The translations under genes were made by a program, and so were the position numbers. Positions 17,834 to 25,366 of a stretch of DNA of 64,000 nucleotides are shown one piece after another (within the stretch, counting starts at the first letter, position 1; every line of letters starts with the position of its first letter). The notes beneath the pieces were generated by a model. It was given only the letters and a program-made list of their open reading frames with translations, searched no databases and was not told the origin of the DNA. This stretch comes from Methanomethylovorans sp. PtaU1.Bin093 (lineage in GTDB: Archaea; Halobacteriota; Methanosarcinia; Methanosarcinales; Methanosarcinaceae), in the NCBI RefSeq assembly GCF_002067275.1, contig NZ_MVQX01000087.1:1-64000 (forward strand), read 5' to 3'.

Positions 17834-18625
17834 TTATTCTCCCAGTACTTCCTTTACTGTCATTCCATCATGAACGATTTTGGAGATATGGGATACAAGT
17901 TTTACCGGGTCTTCGGACTGGAATACATTCCTTCCGATGGCAACACCACTGCCTCCCGCCTGCAGGGAGTCATATACCATCTGAAGCAGCTGTCTCTCCG
18001 TGTCCATCTGTGGCCCGCCAGCTATAACAATAGGCACCGGACACCCTTCAACAACTTCCTTGAATGTTTCTATACTTCCTGTATAATTTGTCTTGACAAT
18101 ATCGGCTCCCAGTTCAGCTCCAATGCGTGCGGCATGCTTCACGAACATGACATCATGTTCAGAAGTGACCTTCGGTCCTCGGGGGTACATCATGGCAATG
18201 AGCGGCATACCCCATTCATCGCATGCCCTTGCAACAAAACCAAGGTCTTTGAGCATCTGTGCTTCGTCATCAGCACCGACATTGATGTGAACTGAAACTG
18301 CATCTGCACCGATCTTTATTGCTTCTTCCACAGTGGTCACCAAAACCTTATGGTTCGGGTCCGGTCCCAGGGATGTAGAGGCAGAAAGGTGAATTATAAG
18401 TCCTACATCTCTTCCATATCCTCTGTGGCCATATCTGGGCAGTCCCATATGTCCAAGCACTGCATTAGCCCCTCCCTCTGCAACTTTATTTACTGTGGCT
18501 GGGAGGTCTATTATGCCCCTGATAGGTCCTGCACCCACGCCGTGGTCCATGGGTATGATTATAGTCTTCCCGGTGTTACGGTTGAAGATCCTTTCCATCC
18601 GTACGGATTTACCAATCTCGCTCAT
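17834..18625 (-). CDS. class I aldolase, ADH-synthase / FBP-aldolase (DeoC/LsrF-like) family, paralogue 1
   Basis: A 263-residue TIM-barrel aldolase. The Schiff-base lysine is in DIVKTNYTG near residue 178; [12 protein letters not shown] near the N-terminus and [12 protein letters not shown] complete the active site. It closely resembles the second copy at 33961-34758, which lies in the aromatic operon and is therefore the likely 2-amino-3,7-dideoxyheptulosonate synthase. This stand-alone copy may instead be fructose-bisphosphate aldolase, as in M. jannaschii where the two homologues (MJ0400, MJ1585) are distinct. The sequence alone does not separate the two activities. Confidence 0.85.
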   Translation of the reverse strand: MSEIGKSVRMERIFNRNTGKTIIIPMDHGVGAGPIRGIIDLPATVNKVAEGGANAVLGHMGLPRYGHRGYGRDVGLIIHLSASTSLGPDPNHKVLVTTVEEAIKIGADAVSVHINVGADDEAQMLKDLGFVARACDEWGMPLIAMMYPRGPKVTSEHDVMFVKHAARIGAELGADIVKTNYTGSIETFKEVVEGCPVPIVIAGGPQMDTERQLLQMVYDSLQAGGSGVAIGRNVFQSEDPVKLVSHISKIVHDGMTVKEVLGE

Positions 18626-18677
18626 GACTTGTTATAATTGATTGAACATACATATTCTTTACGTAGCAACTATGTGC

Positions 18678-19199
18678 TCAGATGTTCTCATGCTGGTATT
18701 GGCCTTTATATCCTTCTTCCACTTCCGCATGCAGCTCGTAGAACAGCAGCTGTATGATACGCGCATTCTTGCGCACGTTGAAACCTTCAGGGTTATGCAC
18801 CAGCAACATAGATTCACTTCTTCCCCTATAGCCGGAGTCCCATACGGCTGTACCTATGTTCACCCCGCATCTTAACATTGTAGATCTGGGTCGTGCTATG
18901 GCGGCCAGGTCTTTCGGTATGTTGACTATCTCATTAAAAACCACTTTGTAAGTTCCGGGAAGAAGATACACCCATCCTTCGTCATCGAATTCAAGGGGTC
19001 TGCTCAGAGGCAGCTTTCTGCAGGAGTTATCAAAATCAATAGCTCCAGCCCCTTCCATCAGTTCGACACGTTGCAATGTCATCTCAACACTATTGGGCTG
19101 GAGCTGCATTTCCATGTCTATCATGTTTTCCATTAGTGGCAGTAGTGGGGGTTTTGCAAGTATTCTCTCTCTTAGTTCTTTCCTGGATAGAAGGGTCAT
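18678..19199 (-). CDS. dUTPase / dCTP-deaminase superfamily protein
   Basis: A 173-residue trimeric-type nucleotide hydrolase of the dUTPase/Dcd superfamily. Motifs seen: ARPRSTMLRCGVNIGTAVWDSGYRG (motif 2 and 3 region in two blocks: RPRSTMLR and AVWDSGYRG) and ARIIQLLFYEL near the C-terminus. Most likely removes dUTP to protect DNA from uracil. The usual GV-D-DY motif is AV-D-SGY here. The frame opens 18 codons upstream at 19253; MTLLSRKELRERI is the typical family start, so 19199 is used. Confidence 0.8.
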   Translation of the reverse strand: MTLLSRKELRERILAKPPLLPLMENMIDMEMQLQPNSVEMTLQRVELMEGAGAIDFDNSCRKLPLSRPLEFDDEGWVYLLPGTYKVVFNEIVNIPKDLAAIARPRSTMLRCGVNIGTAVWDSGYRGRSESMLLVHNPEGFNVRKNARIIQLLFYELHAEVEEGYKGQYQHENI

Positions 19200-19340
19200 G
19201 AGGCAGAATTGGTGTACTAGGTTATTAGAATATCGGATATTATTGAAAAGCAAACATTATCTTATCAATAATACTTATTTAAGTAACCACTTAACTTAAA
19301 TACATTAAATTTGTACTAATATATGGACGTGGGATAGTAT

Positions 19341-19397
19341 ACCTGCAATAAAGGTCAGTTCATCTCTGACCTCTGCAGGTGCTATGTCGTGTCATAG
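19341..19397 (+). promoter_or_regulatory. structured mRNA leader with two consecutive hairpins
   Basis: A 14-bp hairpin fills 19341-19380: ACCTGCA pairs with TGCAGGT and, after a small internal loop, AGGTCAG pairs with CTGACCT around TTCATCT. A second hairpin, CTATG/CATAG, follows at 19382-19397. Both lie between TATA-like elements near 19292-19324 and the GGAG ribosome site at 19411 of the small gene downstream. The compact pairing suggests a cis-acting RNA element. No known riboswitch class was recognised. Confidence 0.6.
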
Positions 19398-19421
19398 ATA
19401 GAATAGTAAAGGAGATGCATG

Positions 19422-19646
19422 ATGAACAGCACATATCTTGTAAAGGAAGGCAACAGGCCTGAGGTCGTTTTTAGGATCACTCTCAGCCCCGATGGAAAGA
19501 CTTACATGAAGGAGTATTCCCTTGTTTTCCCAAAGTACAGAACTGCCGATATCCCACGTTATGATCCGGTGGTTCTTGCCGAGGTCCAGGCCGTGGCAAA
19601 AACAGGTGATCTGGGGTACTGTGAGTTTGTACCCGGAGATGAGTGA
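19422..19646 (+). CDS. small conserved-looking protein behind structured leader
   Basis: A 74-residue soluble protein with no recognised family: MNSTYLVKEGNRPEVVFRI..., a segment TLSPDGKTYMKEYSLVFPKY, and an acidic end EFVPGDE. Predicted pattern is mainly beta. The second of two adjacent ATGs (19422) is better spaced from GGAGAT at 19411 than the first (19419). Codon use resembles the neighbours. It is isolated, flanked by a minus-strand dUTPase-like gene and the surface-protein locus. Confidence 0.7.
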   Translation: MNSTYLVKEGNRPEVVFRITLSPDGKTYMKEYSLVFPKYRTADIPRYDPVVLAEVQAVAKTGDLGYCEFVPGDE

Positions 19647-20001
19647 ATTTACTAAAAAATTAAAATATTTATTTTATTTTTTATTTCTATTTTGCTTTTT
19701 CCTTTTCTGTATCCTGGATCGAATTTAAATTTCTATGGATCTCTTGTTGTTCTGTTTCCCAATTGGCTGTTAACAAATTAAGAAACACTTCAATAACTTC
19801 TGATTCCCTATTTTCGACCAAAGGAATCTTTATATATTGATACGGCAAATATTTTATTAAAGACTATAAAACGGGGGTACACTACTTGAAAATTCAGCTA
19901 TTGACTACAAATATTCTACACTTTGTATCATTTGCATATGCTTGAATCAAAATGTGATGTGCACTCAAGATCTTATATAGTCTCTAATTGAGGAGGTACA
20001 A
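19647..20001 (+). promoter_or_regulatory. AT-rich region and promoter of the surface-protein locus
   Basis: A very AT-rich stretch (T runs at 19660-19710) likely ends the small gene's transcript. A near-ideal TATA box, TTTATATATT (19829-19838), predicts transcription from about 19862 and thus a ~140-base leader; a second TATA-like CTTATATAG (19972-19980) is too close to the ribosome site GGAGG (19992-19996) to be sure. A 19-codon frame at 19886-19945 is probably chance. Confidence 0.5.
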
Positions 20002-20736
20002 ATGCAACTCAAATCAACTAGTTCTATTAATGTTCTGATAGTGTTGTCCTTTGTGATAATGACCGTAGGACTATCTTCAGCTGCCGACCTAAGTCAATGG
20101 GCTTCAGGTGCCACTGCAAGCAGCGAGTACTCTGCTTCTGGTTGGTCAGCAAACAAAGCTACAGGTGCGCCGGATACCGCTAAGTGCGGAGATGTCAATA
20201 CTGCCTGGGCTCCCAGCTCATCGGGTTCGGACCCAGAGTGGTTGAAGTTGTCGTTCACAACACCTGTTCTGGCTACAGGCATTCGTGTCCATGAGACCTA
20301 TAATGCGGGATCCATATACCAGGTGGACCTTGTGGATACTTCGGGTCAGAGCCATACAGTATGGACCGGAACAGACAGCACTGCTTGTCCCGGCTGGTTC
20401 GAGATCACTTTCCCTAAAACCGAATATGCAGTGAATGGTGTTATCCTGCATACTAAGATAGCAGGCTGGGAGGAGATCGATACAGTCGAGCTTATTGGGG
20501 ACACTGATACCACCACAGTGCCGTCTTCAACTTCTGGCACATCCACTGGTACTGCATCCCCCACTAATGTGGGTGTTTCTCCAAGACAGTGGGCTTCAGG
20601 TGCCACAGCAAGCAGTGAGTACTCTGCTTCTGGCTGGTCGGCAAACCAGGCTGCAGGTGCGCCAATACCGATAAGTGCGGAGATATCAATACTGCCTGGG
20701 CTCCCAGCTCATCAGGTTCGGACCCAGAATGGTTGA
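20002..20736 (+). CDS. 5' fragment: signal peptide and first sugar-binding-like domain
   Basis: As read, this frame gives 244 residues: a signal peptide (hydrophobic NVLIVLSFVIMTVGLSSAAD), a complete first domain with SQWASGATASSEYSASGWSA and KATGAPDTAKCGD, a TSGTSTGTASPT linker, the first 20 residues of the second domain, and then about 23 out-of-frame residues after 20663. The domain type occurs in secreted archaeal and bacterial proteins and looks like a jelly-roll carbohydrate-binding module. Ribosome site GAGGAGGT is strong. Confidence 0.72.
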   Translation: MQLKSTSSINVLIVLSFVIMTVGLSSAADLSQWASGATASSEYSASGWSANKATGAPDTAKCGDVNTAWAPSSSGSDPEWLKLSFTTPVLATGIRVHETYNAGSIYQVDLVDTSGQSHTVWTGTDSTACPGWFEITFPKTEYAVNGVILHTKIAGWEEIDTVELIGDTDTTTVPSSTSGTSTGTASPTNVGVSPRQWASGATASSEYSASGWSANQAAGAPIPISAEISILPGLPAHQVRTQNG

Positions 20737-20990
20737 AGCTGTCTTTCGAAAAGCCTGTCCAGGCCACAGGTGTACGTGTCCACGAGACCTATAATGCGGG
20801 ATCCATGTACCAGGTGGACCTTGTGGATACTTCGGGTCAGAGCCATACAGTATGGACGGGAACAGACAGCACTGCTTGTCCTGGCTGGTTCGAGATCACT
20901 TTCCCCCAAACCGAGTATTCTGTAAGCAATGTTATCCTGTACACTAAGATAGCAGGCTGGGAGGAGATCGATGCAGTCGAACTGCTGGGT
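20094..20990 (+). repeat. tandem repeat encoding the duplicated extracellular domain
   Basis: Two copies, offset by 492 bases (about 20095-20500 and 20587-20992), are nearly identical in DNA, for example CCATACAGTATGGAC...GGAACAGACAGCACTGCTTGTCC split over both copies. The high nucleotide identity points to recent duplication or gene conversion. The single-base loss at about 20663 is in copy 2. Confidence 0.85.
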
Positions 20991-21608
20991 GAGGGCGCTG
21001 GAGGGACCGGTGCATCAGTTCCATCTTCGCCATCTTCGGTTGCGACCATAACATTCGAATCGCGCACGACTCCTATGGGAAGTACTGTGCAGATCCCCAT
21101 TACATTGCAAGGAGTTACCGGTAACATTGGAAACATGGACCTTACGTTGCAATACGACCCGGCTGTTCTGGAGGCAAAGGAAGTCATGAACGGCCCACTT
21201 ACCCAGAGTGCCATCTTTGATTCTAATATCGTAGCAGGGAACATTAAAGTGAGCCTCGCTTCAAATCAGGGTTTTGGTGGCGATGGTGTAATAGCTTATG
21301 TAAAGTTCAATGTGATCGGAGCTGTGGGTTCATCTTCTCCGCTGAAGATCTCCAGAGTTTCGGCAAACAATGCAGACGATCTGCAGTCAGTTACGATCTC
21401 TGCTAAAGACGGACTTTTCAAGGTTATCAGTGCAACAGAAGGTTCAGGGGACGCTGATGGTGATGGCACCTATTCAGCAATGGATGCCCTGGCAGCATTG
21501 CAGATGTCAGTGGGTAAGATGGATAAGCAATCCTTTATGGATATGAATAAGGATGGAGAGATAACTTCACTTGATGCAAGGATGATCTTGCAGCTGGCAG
21601 TAAAATGA
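20733..21608 (+). CDS. 3' fragment: second domain, cohesin and dockerin-like end
   Basis: The downstream frame is open from about 20664, well before the nominal TTG at 20733, which lies inside the domain and has no ribosome site, so it is a continuation rather than an independent gene. It holds the rest of domain 2, a PSSPSS linker, a cohesin domain (ITFESRTTPMGSTVQIPITL ... DLTLQYDPAVLEA ... GVIAYVKFNVIG) and two EF-hand-like dockerin loops ending ILQLAVK. Confidence 0.72.
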   Translation: MKLSFEKPVQATGVRVHETYNAGSMYQVDLVDTSGQSHTVWTGTDSTACPGWFEITFPQTEYSVSNVILYTKIAGWEEIDAVELLGEGAGGTGASVPSSPSSVATITFESRTTPMGSTVQIPITLQGVTGNIGNMDLTLQYDPAVLEAKEVMNGPLTQSAIFDSNIVAGNIKVSLASNQGFGGDGVIAYVKFNVIGAVGSSSPLKISRVSANNADDLQSVTISAKDGLFKVISATEGSGDADGDGTYSAMDALAALQMSVGKMDKQSFMDMNKDGEITSLDARMILQLAVK

Positions 21609-21633
21609 ACGAACCATTAATGGAGGGAATAAT

Positions 21634-22164
21634 ATGAGAATAATAATATGTGCTCTGCTCTTGATAAGTCTTATATCCGTAGCATCAGGTGCATCTTTGG
21701 TTGTAAGCATAGGGGACATTCAAGGTTCACCGGGTAGTACTGTCCAGGTGCCCATTATGGTCGAAGGCGCCACAGATGTCGGAAGTGTGGACATAATGCT
21801 GAAATATGATGCCTCGGTGCTTAAGGCTGTCAGTGTGGAAACTTCCGATCTAGGTAAGAATGCCATTATGGAATCGAATCTCGCAAACCCGGGCCAGGTA
21901 AACATTGCACTTGTGGATGCTTCCGGTATCAATGGAGAAGGTGAGATAGCTACCATCTCCTTCTCTGTGCTGGGTGAAACAGGGGCATCCAGTCCTCTGT
22001 CACTGGTAGAAGCTTCGGTTTTTGATCTTGAACTGGTGGAGCAGCAGACCACTATCAGTAATGGGGCATTCACTGTTGCAGAATCTAAAGGCGCAGGATA
22101 TGCGTTCTTTTTGATAACATTGATAGCAGCCGTGCTTGCTGCAATGGTCATAAGGAAAAATTGA
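21634..22164 (+). CDS. membrane-anchored cohesin-domain protein
   Basis: A 176-residue exported protein made of a signal peptide (MRIIICALLLISLISVASG), one cohesin domain, and a C-terminal membrane anchor (AFFLITLIAAVLAAMVI followed by RKN). Cohesin marks: IGDIQGSPGSTVQVPI, VDIMLKYDASVLKAVSV, GEIATISFSVLG. Cohesins bind dockerins; the preceding gene ends in a dockerin-like segment 25 bases upstream, so this protein could hold it on the cell surface. The GGAGGGAA ribosome site precedes the ATG. The two genes are likely one operon. Confidence 0.8.
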   Translation: MRIIICALLLISLISVASGASLVVSIGDIQGSPGSTVQVPIMVEGATDVGSVDIMLKYDASVLKAVSVETSDLGKNAIMESNLANPGQVNIALVDASGINGEGEIATISFSVLGETGASSPLSLVEASVFDLELVEQQTTISNGAFTVAESKGAGYAFFLITLIAAVLAAMVIRKN

Positions 22165-22176
22165 TCGTTCCATTGT

Positions 22177-22200
22177 AGGGGCATTTTATTTTTTGCCCCT
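22177..22200 (+). terminator. hairpin terminator of the cohesin operon
   Basis: AGGGGCA (22177-22183) pairs with TGCCCCT (22194-22200) across a T-rich loop, 12 bases after the stop codon, followed by a pyrimidine-rich, T-rich tract. Confidence 0.6.
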
Positions 22201-22298
22201 TCTACCTTCTATTTTATATATTGCAGCCCGGACATTTCACCTTTTTCAATGTCACAAAAACAAGTTGTCAAAAACCACGATCAGAGCAAGAGCAGTAA

Positions 22299-22372
22299 TG
22301 GGCCCGGGGAGATTCGAACTCCCGACCTCCGCCGTGTGAAGGCGACGTCATGACCAGCTAGACCACAGGCCC
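22299..22372 (-). tRNA. tRNA-Val (anticodon CAC)
   Basis: A complete 74-base cloverleaf on the minus strand: acceptor GGGCCTG/CGGGCCC with discriminator A, D arm with GTCT..GAC, anticodon stem TCGCC/GGCGG with loop TTCACAC (anticodon CAC, reads GUG), and T arm GGGAG-TTCGAAT-CTCCC. CCA is not encoded. No intron. Confidence 0.95.
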
Positions 22373-22428
22373 TTTGAGCAGGGTAGAATAGTATTCCTTC
22401 TCTATAAGCCTATCGCTGCAACATTATA

Positions 22429-22620
22429 TCAGGTTTTCTGGGACCTGACGTATCTGTAGGTGAAAGATCCTGCCAGTATGGCTCCGGCTATTATTGTGAA
22501 AAGTGCCAGGTCACTGGGCATAATTGCATACAAACCTACAGCTATCAATGTACCAGTGGCCACGGCCACAGGGATCAAAAGTGAGTGTTTTCTGATCTGT
22601 TGCTCTTTTGGGTCTGTCAT
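22429..22620 (-). CDS. small two-span membrane protein
   Basis: A 63-residue protein from the ATG at 22620 (the open frame extends to 22659). It has two hydrophobic segments, LLIPVAVATGTLIAVGLYAI and ALFTIIAGAILAGSFTY, and a charged N-terminus MTDPKEQQIRKH. Not assigned to a family. It stands alone between tRNA-Val and the YqaA-type gene. Confidence 0.6.
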   Translation of the reverse strand: MTDPKEQQIRKHSLLIPVAVATGTLIAVGLYAIMPSDLALFTIIAGAILAGSFTYRYVRSQKT

Positions 22621-22716
22621 CAGTTCACATTCCTTTAGTAATATATAAGCAACATCCAATTATATATATTTTTCTCAATATAATTTCATATAGCGTTTGG
22701 ATGCAATGCAATTCCT

Positions 22717-23187
22717 TCAGGACAACAGTCCTAGAGCCATGCAGGCCACTGCAGCATATCTCATGAGCTTCCCCAGGAACACAAGAACAGAGAAGGTCTT
22801 AAAGTCAAGTTTCATAACGCCGCCCATGGCCGTGATGGCATCGCCTATTACCGGCACCCAGGTGAAAAGCAGGGAATACACGCCGTACTTAGTGAACCAC
22901 TTCTCGGCATTATCCAGACGCTGCTGCGGGATAGACAGGTATTTTTCAACCAGGTCTTTGCGCCCCACAAGGCCGATGTAATATGTGGTACATGCGCCGC
23001 AATAATTTCCCACAGATGCGACCATGACCACTGAGATAGGATCAAACCCTTTGTTAATGAGTAACAACAGCAGCGCTTCAGAACCGAATGGTAGCACTGT
23101 GGAAGCAAGAAAACTTGCCAGGAAAAGGCCCGCATATCCGTAAACAGCAAGATCCAGAACTCCGGTCATTGCATCCAATTGGACCAT
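22717..23187 (-). CDS. YqaA-type DedA/SNARE-associated membrane protein
   Basis: A 156-residue membrane protein of the YqaA branch (COG1238) of the DedA/VTT superfamily. The family signature is visible: FLASTVLPFGSEALLLLL with the conserved acidic residue, GNYCGACTTYYIGL, and GVYSLLFTWVPVIGDAITAMGG with the key proline/glycine loop. Transport or lipid scrambling is known or proposed for relatives; the substrate here is unknown. Divergent from nth. Confidence 0.82.
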   Translation of the reverse strand: MVQLDAMTGVLDLAVYGYAGLFLASFLASTVLPFGSEALLLLLINKGFDPISVVMVASVGNYCGACTTYYIGLVGRKDLVEKYLSIPQQRLDNAEKWFTKYGVYSLLFTWVPVIGDAITAMGGVMKLDFKTFSVLVFLGKLMRYAAVACMALGLLS

Positions 23188-23241
23188 TTAGCATAAATAT
23201 CAGGCGCATCTCTGCAATTCTCACGGGCCACAGAAATATTA

Positions 23242-23973
23242 ATGGATGTAACTAAAAAGAATACCAGTTCTCATAATGATCTCAGGTCAAGTTCACGTTG
23301 TTCATGTTCAAAAAGGCTTAAGTCGGCACAGGTACAATCTGTTCCCATGCTTGCGTCTGAAGTCCTATCACGTTTGCGGGGCATATATAATCCGGGTTTT
23401 TTCGACAGGATGAATGACCCCTTCTATGTGCTGATCTCCACAGTGCTGTCACAGCGCACCAGGGACGATGTTACCATTCCCACCACAGAGAAATTGTTCA
23501 GGGTCTATGGTTCCCCGCAGGTTATGGCAGGCGCAGATCCTGAGGATATCGAGAAACTGATAAAGGACGTGGGGTTCTACAGGGTCAAGTCCGGGCGTAT
23601 CATAGAGATCTCAAGGATATTGCTTGAGGAATATGAGGGTAAAGTGCCGGATAATATCGATGAGCTTCTCAAGCTGCCGGGAGTGGGCAGAAAAACCGCT
23701 AACTGTGTGCTTACATACGCCTTTCGTAAGGATGCCATTGCAGTGGATACCCATGTGCACAGGATATCCAATCGGCTTGGTCTGGTCACCACGCACACTC
23801 CTGAGGAAACGGAAACCGAGCTCGAACATGTGGTCCCCAGGGAACTGTGGCAATACGTCAATGAACTGCTGGTGAGGTTCGGCCAGGATGTATGCAGGCC
23901 GATTTCCCCGAAATGTGATGTTTGTGTGCTGGCAGACCTTTGTCCGTCCAGAGTGATACGGGTCACTAAATAA
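23242..23973 (+). CDS. nth: endonuclease III (DNA glycosylase/AP lyase)
   Basis: Nth removes oxidised pyrimidines and nicks abasic sites. The helix-hairpin-helix [13 protein letters not shown] carries the catalytic lysine, [13 protein letters not shown] the catalytic aspartate, and the C-terminal cluster motif is C-x6-C-x2-C-x5-C ([17 protein letters not shown]). With the ATG at 23242 the protein has 243 residues and a Ser/Lys-rich N-terminal extension of about 35 residues not usual in the family; starting at the ATG at 23347 gives a standard 208-residue enzyme. Confidence 0.93.
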   Translation: MDVTKKNTSSHNDLRSSSRCSCSKRLKSAQVQSVPMLASEVLSRLRGIYNPGFFDRMNDPFYVLISTVLSQRTRDDVTIPTTEKLFRVYGSPQVMAGADPEDIEKLIKDVGFYRVKSGRIIEISRILLEEYEGKVPDNIDELLKLPGVGRKTANCVLTYAFRKDAIAVDTHVHRISNRLGLVTTHTPEETETELEHVVPRELWQYVNELLVRFGQDVCRPISPKCDVCVLADLCPSRVIRVTK

Positions 23974-24088
23974 AATAACAACTTCTTTACTGTGTTTGCA
24001 TCTCATAATCTATAAAGCACAAATACTCTATACTTCCTGCGGGCAGGAACAAATCTACAAGCCTTTTTTCCACTTACAGGAGTTATTC

Positions 24089-25339
24089 ATGAAAGCTACT
24101 CAGATCGATCATGCACTTGACGGCACGCTGACCCCTGAAATGGAGTTGATCTCCAGAATCGAGAAAATGGATGAAGAAACTGTCATTTCTCGCGTTGAAG
24201 ATGGGAGCCTTGTTATCATGAAGAGGGACAATGGCCGGTGCGTTGCCATAGGCAGGGGAGCAACAACTAAGGTAAATGTGAACCTTGGGACTTCTTCTGA
24301 CACCATCCATCCGGGTGAAGAGATAGAAAAGGCGCATATTGCAGAAAAATATGGTGCGGACACCATAACCGATCTTTCCATGGGCGGCGATATATCTGCC
24401 ATCCGCCGGTCCATCTTTGGACACACGTCCCTGCCGATAACTACCGTCCCTGTCTATCAGGCTGTTGTGGAAAAGGGTCTGATGGATATGACTGCAGATG
24501 ACATTCTTTCTTACCTGAAGATTCAAGTGGATGAAGGTGTGAGTTCTGTTGTGCTGCACTGCGTGCAGAAAAAGATGCTTGAAAGGATAAAAGGTGCAGG
24601 CAGGGTCATGGGTATGGTCTCTAAGGGCGGATCGTTCACAAGCGTATTCATGCTGTCTAACAAGTGTGAGAACCCCTTCATTGAGCATTTTGATGAGGTC
24701 ATGGAGATCCTTAGGAAAAAAGATGTTGTGCTCTCTCTGGGTAACACCATGCGCAGTGGCTGTATCCATGATCTGTGGGACGAAGCCCATAAAATGGAGG
24801 CTGAGAGCAATGCGCAGCTTGCACATAAGGCGCATGAACATGGAGTGCAGGTCATCATAGAAGGCATGGGCGGTCATATACAGGCAAATGACATTGCTGC
24901 AAGAGTTCAGTTCTATAGGTCCCTTTCAAATTATCCCTTGTTCGTTGCAGGCCCGCTGCCCACAGATATTGCTGTAGGCTATGATCACATTGCAGGAGCT
25001 GTGGGAGCAAGCATGGCAAGCGGTGCAGGTGCTGATTATCTGTGTTATATCACTCCGGCTGAACATCTGTCCCTTCCGTCACCGGAGCAGGTACGCGAGG
25101 GTCTGGTCGCCTTCAAGATCGCATCTCATATCGGAGATTCCATAAAATACGGTATAAGCGGCAAGGATCTGGAACTTGCCAGGAAGCGTGTGAGATTTGA
25201 CTGGGAAGGCCAGATGGAACATGCGCTTGACCCCGATAAACCCAGGACCATGTGCCCGGATAACCCGGGTCCGTGTACAATGTGTGGAAAATATTGTGCT
25301 ATCAGTATCATGAGCAATTATCTGGCGGAGGGTAACTGA
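24089..25339 (+). CDS. thiC: ThiC-family phosphomethylpyrimidine synthase-like radical SAM enzyme
   Basis: A 416-residue ThiC-family enzyme, which rearranges aminoimidazole ribotide to hydroxymethylpyrimidine phosphate for thiamine. Seen: AIGRGATTKVNVNLGTS, DTITDLSMGGD, GGSFTSVFML, SLGNTMRSGCIHD, EGMGGHIQAND, and VAGPLPTDIAVGYDHI. The C-terminal cluster motif reads CTMCGKYC, that is CX2CX3C rather than the textbook CX2CX4C of ThiC. A ThiC paralogue, BzaF, makes the 5-hydroxybenzimidazole of methanogen cobamide, so that role is possible. The ATG at 24089 is chosen for its GGAG site; the frame opens at 23996. Confidence 0.85.
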   Translation: MKATQIDHALDGTLTPEMELISRIEKMDEETVISRVEDGSLVIMKRDNGRCVAIGRGATTKVNVNLGTSSDTIHPGEEIEKAHIAEKYGADTITDLSMGGDISAIRRSIFGHTSLPITTVPVYQAVVEKGLMDMTADDILSYLKIQVDEGVSSVVLHCVQKKMLERIKGAGRVMGMVSKGGSFTSVFMLSNKCENPFIEHFDEVMEILRKKDVVLSLGNTMRSGCIHDLWDEAHKMEAESNAQLAHKAHEHGVQVIIEGMGGHIQANDIAARVQFYRSLSNYPLFVAGPLPTDIAVGYDHIAGAVGASMASGAGADYLCYITPAEHLSLPSPEQVREGLVAFKIASHIGDSIKYGISGKDLELARKRVRFDWEGQMEHALDPDKPRTMCPDNPGPCTMCGKYCAISIMSNYLAEGN

Positions 25340-25366
25340 CTAATCACAAAGCAGTTATCACTCGAT

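Larger units (their letters stand above)
20002..21608 (+). pseudogene. secreted protein: 2 ATGAPD-type domains + cohesin + dockerin-like end, broken by a one-base frameshift
   Basis: Two adjoining frames (20002-20736 and 20733-21608) form one protein of about 535 residues if one base is restored near 20663-20665. Evidence: the second repeat reads GWSANQAAGAP in the first frame, then NTDKCGDINTAWAP in the other frame from 20664 with no stop between, exactly matching repeat 1 (GAPDTAKCGDVNTAWAP); aligned DNA shows a single missing base. Order: signal peptide (cut after SSAAD-like site), two near-identical galactose-binding-like domains, Ser/Thr-rich linkers, a cohesin domain, and a C-terminal dockerin-like segment with calcium loops DADGDGTYSAMDA and DMNKDGEITSLDA. 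It may be a true broken gene or a sequencing error. Confidence 0.8.

Noticed and set aside
17762-18295. 177-codon plus-strand frame
   Set aside because: It is antisense to the well-supported aldolase gene and gives a Cys/His/Phe-rich product typical of shadow frames.
19886-19945. 19-codon TTG frame in the leader of the surface-protein locus, with a hydrophobic product
   Set aside because: No ribosome site and too short to judge; probably chance.
24083-24877. 264-codon minus-strand frame
   Set aside because: Antisense to the ThiC-family gene; His/Phe-rich composition and no ribosome site.
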